In this document: positions 1-11,384 of the stretch, one piece after another
How the letters are laid out: every line of letters begins with the position of its first letter
Numbering within the stretch: position 1 is the stretch's first letter
Assembly (NCBI RefSeq): GCF_963678635.1
Contig: NC_087064.1
Location: 68,872,123 to 68,936,122, forward strand
Reading direction: 5' to 3'
Origin: Symsagittifera roscoffensis
Lineage: Eukaryota; Xenacoelomorpha; Acoela; Convolutidae
DNA length: 64,000 bases
Translations under genes and position numbers: made by a program
The notes under the pieces: model-generated
Seen by the model: only the letters and a program-made list of their open reading frames with translations
Databases searched by the model: none
What the model was told of the DNA's origin: nothing

Positions 1-1000
1 AAAAAATTAAGTATTGCCCTAGGTAAAAGTTCAATGACCCCGTTTTCTCTTACATCCAAATCATATTCTACAAACAACAATATCGCCCGCTTATATAATT
101 ATGCAAGTATATTTGATTACCTAAATCTGATTTGGAACCTAACGGAGTGCGTACTGAATAACACATCAGCGACCTTAGCAAAGCTAAGGTCCCTCCTCAG
201 ATTTCATACTAGGTAATATCTATATTAGCAAAATAGAAATTCGTTTTTTTTATTCTGGGGTATCAGTTTTTTTTTCTTTTAATTGCAATGTATTCTTTGG
301 ATTGCTTTTGTGTCGGATTCGAGCAACCGCGTACGAACGAATTTATCCTTCGTACGAACAAATAAAACATGTAATTAATCAGTTTGTTTCAGTTTTATTT
401 CACTATCAATAGTGTAGTGCTTCTTCCACTGCTGTGCTCACTCAGTGCCCCTTCGTGCAGCTTTTGACCGTCTTCTCTTCTTCTCTGTTGTGTTTCCCTG
501 CTTCTATCGTCAGAGTTGTCTATCTCTAGAAGTTGTGTTGCCCTTCTTCTATCTTTGCACTTCTCTGTCTGATCAATCGTCTATCTCCAAGTAGTCAAGT
601 AGTTTTGGCCTGCTTCTCTCGCAGTTGTCTAACTGATCAGTTGTATATTTCAAGTTGTGATTTTCACTGTCACAACTCCACTGCTAGTCTCAACTTTTTT
701 CCTTATTCGTTTGAACAAACAGTCAATCTTGACTCCTGACTTCTCACTCGTGATTGGGCATCTGGGCCCATAACCTTTCAAGGTTATTGCAGCGACAAAC
801 TGTTGATTACTAAGGAGTGAATTAATGAGATTTGAGTGATAATTCCAGTAGCAAATCAGATCAAATATATATGGTAAATCACCCGCACAAAGTTGCTCGA
901 ACCAATGACTAAAGGTCATGTTTCACCAGCTAATTTTAACAAAAATCGGGAAGTGATCTTTCAGTTTGAACTGAATAAGAAAGATCAATTCCAGTTCAGT
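1..1000. other. Non-coding stretch, nothing recognised
   Basis: AT-rich sequence with only short chance open frames and no splice-bounded coding signal that I can support. The pyrimidine-rich part near 420-720 is low complexity. The satellite-like array begins just after this stretch. Confidence 0.5.
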
Positions 1001-2311
1001 TAGGAAAAATCACCAATACAATCATGGATCAAACATGATCGAATCGTGGGTCAAACAGAAATAGATCATAGGTCAAACAGGGTCGATACGATTGAAGAGG
1101 GTCCAACCATGAGTCGACCATGTTCAAATAATGGGTCAAGCAGAAACTACCACTGGGTCAAACGAGAGCGAACAATGTGTCAGCTAGGGTCAATAAAGTC
1201 GAACAGGGTCATGAGTTAAATAGAGTCAAATCCTGCAGAAACTCGTTTATCCTGGGCTGAGTTGCTCGAATCTTGATTCGACCAAAACGGTCAAATGCTG
1301 TCTTTTTCTGTCGCAAGTTGAGATGGTCTAACGAGGGCTCAAGTCGAACCAAGTCGAACCTTGGGTCAAAAAGGGTCAAATCACAAGTCGAACAGGTTGG
1401 AAAAGTGAATCGAACCGGGTTTAATCATGGATCAAACCGAATTTGATTTATGATTGGAACAGGCTCGAAACATTGGTCGAAAAGAGTAATCGAATTGTGG
1501 GTCAAATAAATTCAAATCGTAGGTCAAACAGAATCAAGACAATTGATGAGGTTCGAATCATGAGTTTTAGCTTGAGACGATCAAATAAAAGCATAAGCCG
1601 AACCAGGTCAAATCTTCTCGGTATGGTAAAAAAAGGGTTGAATCATGGCTCTAACAGAGTTGAATAATGAGTCAAACTGAGTCGAATCCAGCAGAAAACT
1701 GTGTATCCTCAGCTGAGCTGAAGTACTCGACTCTTGATTCGATCGAGACAGTCGAATGCTGTTTCTTTTTGTCGCAAGTTGGGACGGTCGAACGAAAATG
1801 TAAGTCAAACCAGGCTAAATATTCGGTCAAACAGGGTCAAATCATGGGTCGTACATGGTGGATGTGTGAATCAAACTGGATTGAATCATTGATCACACAG
1901 AGTCAATTTCTGAGTCGAACAGATTCAAGCAATGAGTCAAACAAGATCGAAACGTGGGTGAAACAGTGTCAAAAAAGATTCAAAATACAGTCAAATCAAA
2001 CAATTCGATACAATTGAACAACGTCGAACAATGATTCGACCATGGTTAAACCATGGGTCAGGCCGAAACTAATAATGGGTCGAACAGAAGCAAATCAAGT
2101 GTCAGACAGGGTCAAATTAATTGAACAGGGTCGAATAATTGGTAAAAGAGAGAAGAGCCGTTGGTCAAACAGGGGCGAAATGTGCATGGAACCCGGTTGA
2201 ATCTTGGGTCAAATAATATCGAATCGTGGGGCAAACAGGGTCGAATCACGATTCGAAGAGGGTAGATTGAGTCAAACAAGGCTGAACCATTAGTCGAATA
2301 TGACCGAATGA

Positions 2312-2992
2312 TGGATCAAAGAGAGACGAATTATGGTCAAACAGGGCCGATTCCTGCAGAAAAGTGTGTATCCAAAGAAAGAAAAGGTCGAAGGCTGTAT
2401 TTTTTGTCGCAAGTTGACACGGTCGAACGAAGGCTTAAAACGGACCAGGTCAAACTTCGGTTCAAACAAGTTCAAATCATGAGTCAAACAGGGTGGAAAT
2501 GTAAATCGAACCGGATTTAATCATGGATCAAATAAAGTCCAATTATGGGTCAAACAGTGTCGAACCCTGCAGAAAGGTGTGTATTCTGAGCTGTGGTACT
2601 CGACTCTTGTTTCGACTGGATCGGTCAAAAGCTGTCTTTTTATCGCAAGTTGAGACGGTCGAACGAAGGCTTAAATCGGACTAGGTCAAACTTCGGTTCA
2701 AACAGGGTCAAATCATGAGTCAAATAGGGTGGAAATGTAAATCGAACCGGATTTAATCATGGATCAATTAAAGTCGAATTATGGGTCAAACAGTGTCGAA
2801 CCCTGCAGAAAGGTGTGTATTCTGAGCTGTGGTACTCGACTCTTGTTTCGACCGGAACGGTCAATAGCTGTCTTTTTTTTTGTCGCAAGTTGAGACCGTC
2901 GAACGAAGGTTTAAATCGGAATAGGTCAAACTTCGGTTCAAACGGGGTCATATCATGAGTCGAGCAGAGTGGAAATGAGAATTGAACTGAAT
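2312..2992. repeat. About 236-bp tandem duplication inside the satellite
   Basis: Blocks beginning near 2,312, 2,521 and 2,757 share order and wording, including TCATGGATCAA, CCTGCAGAAA, TGTCGCAAGTTGA and CTTCGGTTCAAAC. The 2,521 and 2,757 blocks are about 236 bp apart and closely similar. The first block is shorter and more divergent. This is an older expansion than the neighbouring 1,265-bp triplication. Confidence 0.75.
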
Positions 2993-5900
2993 TGAATCAT
3001 GGATCGAACAGAGTCAAATCGTAGCTCCAACAGTGTCAATACAATTGAAAATTCGAATCATAAGAGGAACAAGATCGAATCTTGGGTCTAGTAGAAACGA
3101 ATCTGGGGGGCAATCAAATCTTGCAAAAACAAAACGTGGGGGAACGAACAGGGGCAAAATATAAAGCCAAATATGGTCGAATCATAAGTCAAAAAGAGTC
3201 AAATCCGGGGTCAGCTTGTGTCAATCAAATCAAACAGGGTCGAATCCTTGGTCAAACAGAGTCAAATTATGGGTCGAACCAAGTCTTCTAATCATCGGTT
3301 GAATAGGGTTAAACCATGCGTCGAATATCGTCTAAAAATGACAATGGTCAAATCATGAGTCAAAGAAGGTCGAAATATGGGTCAAATATGGTTGAATCAT
3401 GTTCAAACTGGGTCTAATCATAAGACGAACAGGTTTTAATTGTGAGTCGAATCAACGATCAAATAGAGTAAAATTGTGGGTCAAACAAGGTCGAATCATG
3501 AACGATCATGGTCAACTCATGGGTCGAACACAGTCGACTTTCATGTTTCAAATAGGGTTGATAAAAATGAGAAGTGTCAAACCAAGAGCCAATCAGGGTC
3601 AAATAGTGGGTCGGACAGCGTCAAGAAAATGGAACAGGGTCGAATCAGTGGTCAAACAGAGAAGAATTGTGGATCGAACAAGTGCAATTTTAGGGTAGGG
3701 TGAAAAAGGGAATCGGACCAAATTGAATTATGGATCAAACCGAGTCGATTTATGGGTGGAAAATAGTCAAACCATGGGTCGAACAATTGCGAATTATGGG
3801 TCCAAGAGTGTCGAATTGTGGGTCAAACAAGCTCGATAAAATTGAACAGGGTCGAATTATGGATCACGTTGAGTCAAATCGTAGGTCGAACAGGATCGAT
3901 ACAATTGATGAGGGTCGAGTCACGTGTTAAACATTGAGATCAAACAAAGGCCGAAACCGAATCAGGTCGAAATTTCTCGATAGAGTGAAACATGAATGAA
4001 CCATGAATCAAACCTGATCCCATTATGAATCGAACAGAGCTTAATCATGGGTCAAAAAGGGTCAAATCCTGCAGAAAAGTGTGTATACTGGGCTGAGGTA
4101 CTCGACTCTTGATTCGAGCAAAAGCAGTAGAATGCTGGCTCTTTTTGTCGCAAGTTGAGACCGTCGAACGAAGGTTTAAATCGGAATAGGTCAAACTTCG
4201 GTTCAAACGGGGTCATATCATGAGTCGAGCAGAGTGGAAATGAGAATTGAACTGAATTGAATCATGGATCGAACAGAGTCAAATCGTAGCTCCAACAGTG
4301 TCAATACAATTGAAAATTCGAATCATAAGAGGAACAAGATCGAATCTTGGGTCTAGTAGAAACGAATCTGGGGGGCAATCAAATCTTGCAAAAACAAAAC
4401 GTGGGGGAACGAACAGGGGCAAAATATAAAGCCAAATGTGGTCGAATCATAAGTCAAAAAGAGTCAAATCCGGGGTCAGCTTGTGTCAATCAAATCAAAC
4501 AGGGTCGAATCTTTGGTCAAACAGAATCAAATTATGGGTCGAACCAAGTCTTCTAATCATCGGTTGAATAGGGTTAAACCATGCGTCGAATATCGTCTAA
4601 AAATGACAATGGTCAAATCATGAGTCAAAGAAGGTCGAAATATGGGTCAAATATGGTTGAATCATGTTCAAACTGGGTCTAATCATAAGACGAACAGGTT
4701 TTAATTGTGAGTCGAATCAACGATCAAATAGAGTAAAATTGTGGGTCAAACAAGGTCGAATCATGAACGATCATGGTCAACTCATGGGTCGAACACAGTC
4801 GACTTTCATGTTTCAAATAGGGTTGATAAAAATGAGAAGTGTCAAACCAAGAGCCAATCAGGGTCAAATAGTGGGTCGGACAGCGTCAAGAAAATGGAAC
4901 AGGGTCGAATCAGTGGTCAAACAGAGAAGAATTGTGGATCGAACAAGTGCAATTTTAGGGTAGGGTGAAAAAGGGAATCGGACCAAATTGAATTATGGAT
5001 CAAACCGAGTCGATTTATGGGTGGAAAATAGTCAAACCATGGGTCGAACAATTGCGAATTATGGGTCCAAGAGTGTCGAATTGTGGGTCAAACAAGCTCG
5101 ATAAAATTGAACAGGGTCGAATTATGGATCACGTTGAGTCAAATCGTAGGTCGAACAGGATCGATACAATTGATGAGGGTCGAGTCACGTGTTAAACATT
5201 GAGATCAAACAAAGGCCGAAACCGAATCAGGTCGAAATTTCTCGATAGAGTGAAACATGAATGAACCATGAATCAAACCTGATCACATTATGAATCGAAC
5301 AGAGCTGAATCATGGGTCAAAAAGGGTCAAATCCTGCAGAAAAGTGTGTATACTGGGCTGAGGTACTCGACTCTTGATTCGAGCAAAAGCAGTAGAATGC
5401 TGGCTCTTTTTGTCGCAAGTTGAGACCGTCGAACGAAGGTTTAAATCGGAATAGGTCAAACTTCGGTTCAAACGGGGTCATATCATGAGTCGAGCAGAGT
5501 GGAAATGAGAATTGAACTGAATTGAATCATGGATCGAACAGAGTCAAATCGTAGCTCCAACAGTGTCAATACAATTGAAAATTCGAATCATAAGAGGAAC
5601 AAGATCGAATCTTGGGTCTAGTAGAAACGAATCTGGGGGGCAATCAAATCTTGCAAAAACAAAACGTGGGGGAACGAACAGGGGCAAAATATAAAGCCAA
5701 ATATGGTCGAATCATAAGTCAAAAAGAGTCAAATCCGGGGTCAGCTTGTGTCAATCAAATCAAACAGGGTCGAATCTTTGGTCAAACAGAATCAAATTAT
5801 GGGTCGAACCAAGTCTTCTAATCATCGGTTGAATAGGGTTAAACCATGCGTCGAATATCGTCTAAAAATGACAATGGTCAAATCATGAGTCAAAGAAGGT

Positions 5901-6675
5901 CGAAATATGGGTCAAATATGGTTGAATCATGTTCAAACTGGGTCTAATCATAAGACGAACAGGTTTTAATTGTGAGTCGAATCAACGATCAAATAGAGTA
6001 AAATTGTGGGTCAAACAAGGTCGAATCATGAACGATCATGGTCAACTCATGGGTCGAACACAGTCGACTTTCATGTTTCAAATAGGGTTGATAAAAATGA
6101 GAAGTGTCAAACCAAGAGCCAATCAGGGTCAAATAGTGGGTCGGACAGCGTCAAGAAAATGGAACAGGGTCGAATCAGTGGTCAAACAGAGAAGAATTGT
6201 GGATCGAACAAGTGCAATTTTAGGGTAGGGTGAAAAAGGGAATCGGACCAAATTGAATTATGGATCAAACCGAGTCGATTTATGGGTGGAAAATAGTCAA
6301 ACCATGGGTCGAACAATTGCGAATTATGGGTCCAAGAGTGTCGAATTGTGGGTCAAACCAGCTCGATAAAATTGAACAGGGTCGAATTATGGATCACGTT
6401 GAGTCAAATCGTAGGTCGAACAGGATCGATACAATTGATGAGGGTCGAGTCACGTGTTAAACATTGAGATCAAACAAAGGCCGAAACCGAATCAGGTCGA
6501 AATTTCTCGATAGACTGAAACATGAATGAACCATGAATCAAACCTGATCACATTATGAATCGAACAGAGCTGAATCATGGGTGAAAAAGGGTCAAATCCT
6601 GCAGAAAAGTGTGTATACTGGGCTGAGGTACTCGACTCTTGATTCGAGCAAAAGCAGTAGAATGCTGGCTCTTTT
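2881..6675. repeat. Three tandem 1,265-bp higher-order repeats
   Basis: Copies occupy 2,881-4,145, 4,146-5,410 and 5,411-6,675. Every landmark recurs at exactly +1,265; for example TGTCGCAAGTTGAGACCGTC occurs at 2,881, 4,146 and 5,411. I see only scattered single-base differences (for example AAATATGG versus AAATGTGG, and CTTGG versus TTTGG), so the triplication is recent or homogenised. The unit is itself made of the degenerate short satellite words. Confidence 0.95.
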
Positions 6676-7440
6676 TGTCGCAAATTGAGAAGGTCACAGG
6701 AAGTCTTAAGTCAAACTCTGTGGAACGAAAACTGTAGAAATTTGAATCAAACAGAGTCAATTTATGGGTCGAACTGGGTCAAACCATGAGTCGAACAAAA
6801 GTCGAACCTTGGGTCAAATTGAGTCAAATCGTAGATCGAACAGTGCCGATACAATTGAACAGTGTGGAATCATGGGTCAAGCAGAAACGAATCGTGGGTT
6901 GAGCAGGCGCGAATCATGATTCGGAAAGGCTCAATAAAATAAACATGGTCGAAACTTGGGTCAAATAGAATCAATCAAATCTGAGGTCAACTTGGGTTGA
7001 ATCATGGATCTCATAGAGGAGAATGATTGCGCGTTAAACTTGGCCGAACCTTGAGTCAAACAAGATCAATTAAACAGATAGGGTCAAATCATCATTCAAA
7101 CAGAGTGGATTCGTACGTCGAACAAGGTCCAATCAAGGGTGGAATAGGGTCAAACAGTGGGTCGATTAATTTGAATCATGGAAATTAAGGATCAAACAAG
7201 ATTGATAATACTGAATAGCATCGAATCATCGGTCAAATAGAGTCAAATTGTGTGTCGAACAGGGTCGAATCATGGGTCATTTAGGGTCAGGTTGGAAGCA
7301 TGGGTCAAATGATGGCTCGAGCAAAATTTGAATCATGAGTCTAGCGAGGTCTCAAATGATGGGTCAAAAGGGTCGATTCATGGGTGAACCGGGATCGATA
7401 GAGTAGGTCAGGGTCGATTCATGGGGCTAACTTGGTCAAA

Positions 7441-8840
7441 TCAGGGGTCCATTCCAGTGTGTTTTCTGATTAACAGGCCGCCATGAGAAGGCCTACATTT
7501 AGTCCCGTCGTCAAAAATTAGCAAAATTTTTTGGGTCAACGAAAAAATTGTCTCTACACATGCGTAAAAATTGATTGGCCAATCTGAGAACAAGAAAACG
7601 AATTGATCAAACCAAAGTATGACTGCCACTCATACTGAAGTAGCTCTTGTTTTCTGTTTTCTAAAAAACAATTAAAAATTAAATGCAAATTTTGTTTCGC
7701 AATCTTGTTCCATTCACTTTTAAGTACAAGTTGGAACTGTTCGAAAACTTTATATAGAAAAGTAAAGTTTTTTTGGACATTTAAATTTCCTCAGCTCAAT
7801 TGGGAATGCTTGTTGGACCGAACAAAGTTTCTTCCCCCGACCCACTACGCTATAAAAAGTCTAGTAAATAGCTCCGAAATAAATATCTTAATTTTACTTG
7901 GAATCCTAACGTGTAAAACTTTTACAGATGAAATATATAGTTTTTCATCTTGAGCTCAAGTAAAAACTTTGTATTCAATTGCACAAACTTTTTGTGAATA
8001 CTGCTACTTGAAAAATTATATGGTTTTTTGTCCGACTTTCAAAGAAAAAGAAAAAATGTTTTTAATCCTGGCGTTATTTTTTTCTCAAGGTAGGTTTTGG
8101 CTCTGGATTTCGCATTTTGGAGGAGTTGTCCTAAACCGGTTCACAGTATGTTTCAAAACATTTTCACTAAATCATTAGCAAAAAACCGACTAATAAAAAC
8201 ATCAAAAAAAATAATGTTTTTTAACTTTTTTTTCTCTAAATTTTCATTTAATTTTTTGGGCAATGTAATTTAGGCGATGGAAGTTGTTGATTATTTTGAT
8301 ATAGAAGAGATTAAGCGCACTCTCATTTTATCTAGAAAAATGCAAAATTAGTGCTAGCTTAAGGGTGCAAGGTATTTATTTTGTTTAAGATTATTACACA
8401 TGTCAGGCGGAGTGTCGTGATTTTTTGCTAAGTTTTCATCGAGTAATCTCAAGTTTTAAATGTTTATTGATATCTTTTCTCGCAAAAAAGCCGAGGTTTT
8501 TTTTCCGCAATTTTAAGCGTTTGCCGTGAACATCAGTTATTTAAATTCTTTGGATTCCCCTACGCGCGTGAGCATTTGGTTGCTGAAGCTTGAATATTGT
8601 GAGCTCAATACAATTAAGCACAAGATCAGAAATACCTGAAAATTTTTATTGATTTGTTAGTCTACATACGTTTTGTCTCGTTTTGACAATTTGGGGGAAA
8701 TTTTTGACAGAAAACAAAGTTATTTTTTTTATAATCTTGACAGTTTTGCAAAGATTAGTTTTCGCTATAATTGATCGCATTTTTCATTGCTTGAGCAGAA
8801 AACTAGTTTAGGCGACTATATATAAATTGCGTGAAAAAAA
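7441..8840. other. Non-coding AT-rich stretch
   Basis: Lies between the satellite and the first inverted-repeat remnant. It has homopolymer-rich sequence and no coding exon that I can support. On the minus strand it is downstream of the phospholipid phosphatase gene. Confidence 0.5.
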
Positions 8841-9143
8841 GGTGCGTTTCTCTCAATTTAGTTGAGACTAAAAATGAACAGACCAAAAACGGCTTGAATT
8901 TTTGCCAACGTTTTCATTGTGAAATTTTTTGTGCGGATTTTCCAATCATAATCTAAAACGGGTCAAATCATTTGAGCCTTTTTGCCGCCCAAATTAAAAA
9001 CCAATTGAATTGACTCGTTTTAAGGAAGTATCTTTGGTTTGAAAATCCGCACGACAAATTTCACCATGAAATAGTCGTAAAATTTTAAACAATTTCTGTC
9101 CTTTTCATTTTTTGTTCTAATTTAACCCAGTTGGAGAAAAACA
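8841..9143. mobile_element. Inverted-repeat (foldback) transposon remnant
   Basis: The left part (8,841-8,965) and right part (about 9,010-9,143) are imperfect reverse complements. GTGAAATTTTTTGTGCGGAT on the left pairs with ATCCGCACGACAAATTTCAC on the right, and ACGGGTCAA pairs with TTGACTCGT. The arms also resemble the arms of the longer element at 12,021-12,739 (TTTCTCAA...GTTGAGACTAAAAATGA), so this is probably a decayed relative. There is no coding capacity. Confidence 0.65.
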
Positions 9144-9384
9144 GGATTGAAGTTTTGATTTTTTAAAACTTTATCCGATTCTTTCTTATCAATGCTATGG
9201 AAAAAAATTCAGCTCAAAGTTCAAGGTAACTTCAATCATGCTCAAAAAGATGTGTAAAAAAACAATCCAAATCAATGAAGTATGTCATTAAAAGTTTTTG
9301 CTGCATTCATCGACCCCTGTATCTGTGGAAATGAGATAGGACTCACAACAGGCGTCTTTCGAAAAAACTTTTTTCTACCAATGG

Positions 9385-9815
9385 AATGGAATTTTTTTAT
9401 ACTATTCGAAAGGTATTGTTGTCCTGAGCTCTAATTTGAAAAGATATTTTACCTGTGATTATTTTTCGTTAAAGTTACGGAGGTTCAAAGATTGCAATTT
9501 TGGCCAATTTGGGACAATTAACGCGCGATATTTCGCGCTATTAACGCGTGAGCGGAGAGTTAATCCGTCTTAGAAATCGTTCCAAATTGGTTGAAAGAAG
9601 CTTATGTGCCATAATTGGTTTGTTACAAGGAGCGAAATCTATCCTTTTAAACTTTATATGGCGTGTGGGGGGATGATTTTAAAAAAAAATTCAAATTTTA
9701 GAAAAAAAAATTCATTTTTTATATTTCATTGAATTTTTTTAACGTTATTACCGCTCCATAAACCTTAAAAGGCAGTCGGAACAATCAGGGCTTTGTTCTG
9801 TTACGAGCAGTCTTG
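9385..9815 (+). mobile_element. Dispersed repeat family R1, copy A (5' truncated)
   Basis: This shares most of its length with copies at 50,514-51,043, 51,177-51,721 (inverted) and 58,664-59,195. Shared landmarks are ATTCGAAAGGTATTGTTG, TTTGGGACAATTAACGCGCG, GAGAGTTAATCCGTCTTAGA and the end word GAGCAGTCTTG. The 5' palindrome found in the other copies is absent here. It is non-coding and probably a non-autonomous element; its class is uncertain. Confidence 0.8.
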
Positions 9816-11172
9816 ATGTAAGTGTTTTCGAAAGGAAGAGAATAACAAAGCAGAACAGATTCCAGTACAAAATGAACTGATCAACCACAGCCAAAAAAGC
9901 AGACAGTTCGATAAAAGTTTTCATCTGGATTCCCCGCCCGCTAAGGCATGACAGTCTAAATGCTAAAACATGGCTTATAAAAAACAAACTTTTAATCCAT
10001 ATCTTGTAAGAAAATAAAACAGCCACGTTCCTTCTGGTAAAACAGCCACGTCACGCAATTACCCATGTCTCTTGAAAATCACGGCCGATTTTTTATTTTT
10101 TTTTGCATGCGTGTTATCGGTACTTTCAAAAATCGAATTCCACAGTATTTTAGTTTTCCGGTGGGCGACGGTTATTTCTCCGTACAAAAAAATCTGGTCA
10201 CAACATCTGTAAAAATCCCTCTTAATGCGGCTAACTACATACACCGGATAGCCGTTGTCCCAGAATGCTCTCAGAGAAAAAGTTTTGATTGAAGAAAAAA
10301 GTTTACAACCTTTTTTCTAAATTTCCCGTCAGTTTTTCAAAAGAGGCAGTTGCATTAGCATTTTTTTGATAAAATTTGCATTTCAGACTGTATGTAGCAG
10401 GTAAATTAATTCAAACTCAAACGTTTTTTTTAAATATGTAAATTAAATTAAAAGTTATTATAATTACAGCCAATTTTTGTCGAATTTTTTCCCTGGTGGT
10501 ACCTCCAGAAAAATTGCTGAAAGTCGATTTAATCAATTCACCAATCATTATAAAAACTTAATAGCATCAGTTTACGCGATGCGAACCATCTCCCCCTAAA
10601 AAGACCAAGTGAACAATCTCCCTTCTAAAATTAAATGGCAAATTGAACCAGTAAGGCTGCATGTATTAAGCTCAAGACTGATTGGCCTGCAAAATTATCC
10701 TTTTTAACCTCGTGAACTATCTTACCCCTATTTTGATTTAGGGGGAGATATTTCCCTTGTTCCTTTCAGCGCCAGCACGCACTTTTTGTTCTGTGGTTTG
10801 TTAACTTGTTTATTCTACATATTAAATTTGTTACCCTCTTTGTACCCTGTTGTACCGCCTCTTTGTACACTGCATTTTTCTACGAGTTTGAAACCAAAAA
10901 CTGCAACTGATGATTTGCGTTTTTTGACGACTTGTACTTTTGAACCGAAAGCCCGCTTGAAATTTTGGGCTTAACTGCTGAAATGTCTAATTGCTTAATT
11001 GCTGAAAATTCGAGCTGAATTTTCAATTTAAAGAAGAAGATTTTCTGAAACATGAAGATTTAAACTGAAGCTTTAATTTAAGATGTTTTTTGACAAGCAG
11101 TTTGATTTTGACCTCACTTAATAATTTATTGCTTGAATGGGCCCAAAATTTGATTTGGTTGTTAGGGTCAGT
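9816..11172. other. Non-coding 3' flank of the phosphatase gene
   Basis: No exon-like frame was recognised. On the minus strand this is the 3' side of the phospholipid phosphatase, including its likely short 3' UTR next to 11,173. Confidence 0.45.
11125..11130 (-). terminator. Candidate poly(A) signal of the phosphatase gene
   Basis: TTTATT on the plus strand reads AATAAA on the minus strand. It lies about 43 bases past the stop codon at 11,173-11,175. The position is plausible but the hexamer is common in AT-rich DNA. Confidence 0.4.
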
Positions 11173-11384
11173 CTATTCTTCGTCGTCGCTGCTTTCCGAG
11201 CTACTTTCACCCCCTCTAAACCCTCGGCTCTCATTGGGGAGTACTCCTCGGGTGGTTTTGAGCTGCAGTCGGGGGGAGACGGAGGGTAGGAGGAATGCAG
11301 CGTATGAGGCACAGAGTACCCCCACTATACTTCCAGCCAGTACATCAGAGGGGTGGTGTTTGTTGTCACTCACTCTGCTGAGGG
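11173..11384 (-). CDS. Phospholipid phosphatase exon 5 (last coding exon)
   Basis: The acceptor TTTTCAG is followed by CCCTCAGCAGAGTG, which completes an alanine codon split with exon 4. It encodes LSRVSDNKHHPSDVLAG, the third catalytic motif with the histidine and aspartate of the charge relay. A further membrane helix and a hydrophilic tail ending ESSDDEE and TAG follow. Confidence 0.9.

Larger units (their letters stand above)
1000..7440. repeat. Degenerate satellite array of GGTCRAA-type units
   Basis: About 6.4 kb is built almost entirely from short related words such as GGGTCAAACAG, GGGTCGAATCATG and GAGTCAAATCG. They recur every 10-12 bases, so they often pair into units of about 22 bases. 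Frames through it are translations of the repeat (SNRVE, QGRI and similar) and should not be read as genes. The array ends near 7,440, where ordinary AT-rich DNA resumes. Nested inside are longer duplications (about 236 bp, and 1,265 bp) and a recurring non-unit island. Confidence 0.9.

Noticed and set aside
3082-6460. Repeated open frames of 66-99 codons, each present three times
   Set aside because: They are translations of the 1,265-bp satellite unit, recur only because the unit does, and encode only the repeat words.
7969-8178. 69-codon plus-strand frame near the satellite
   Set aside because: AT-rich chance frame with no splice context, motif or second copy.
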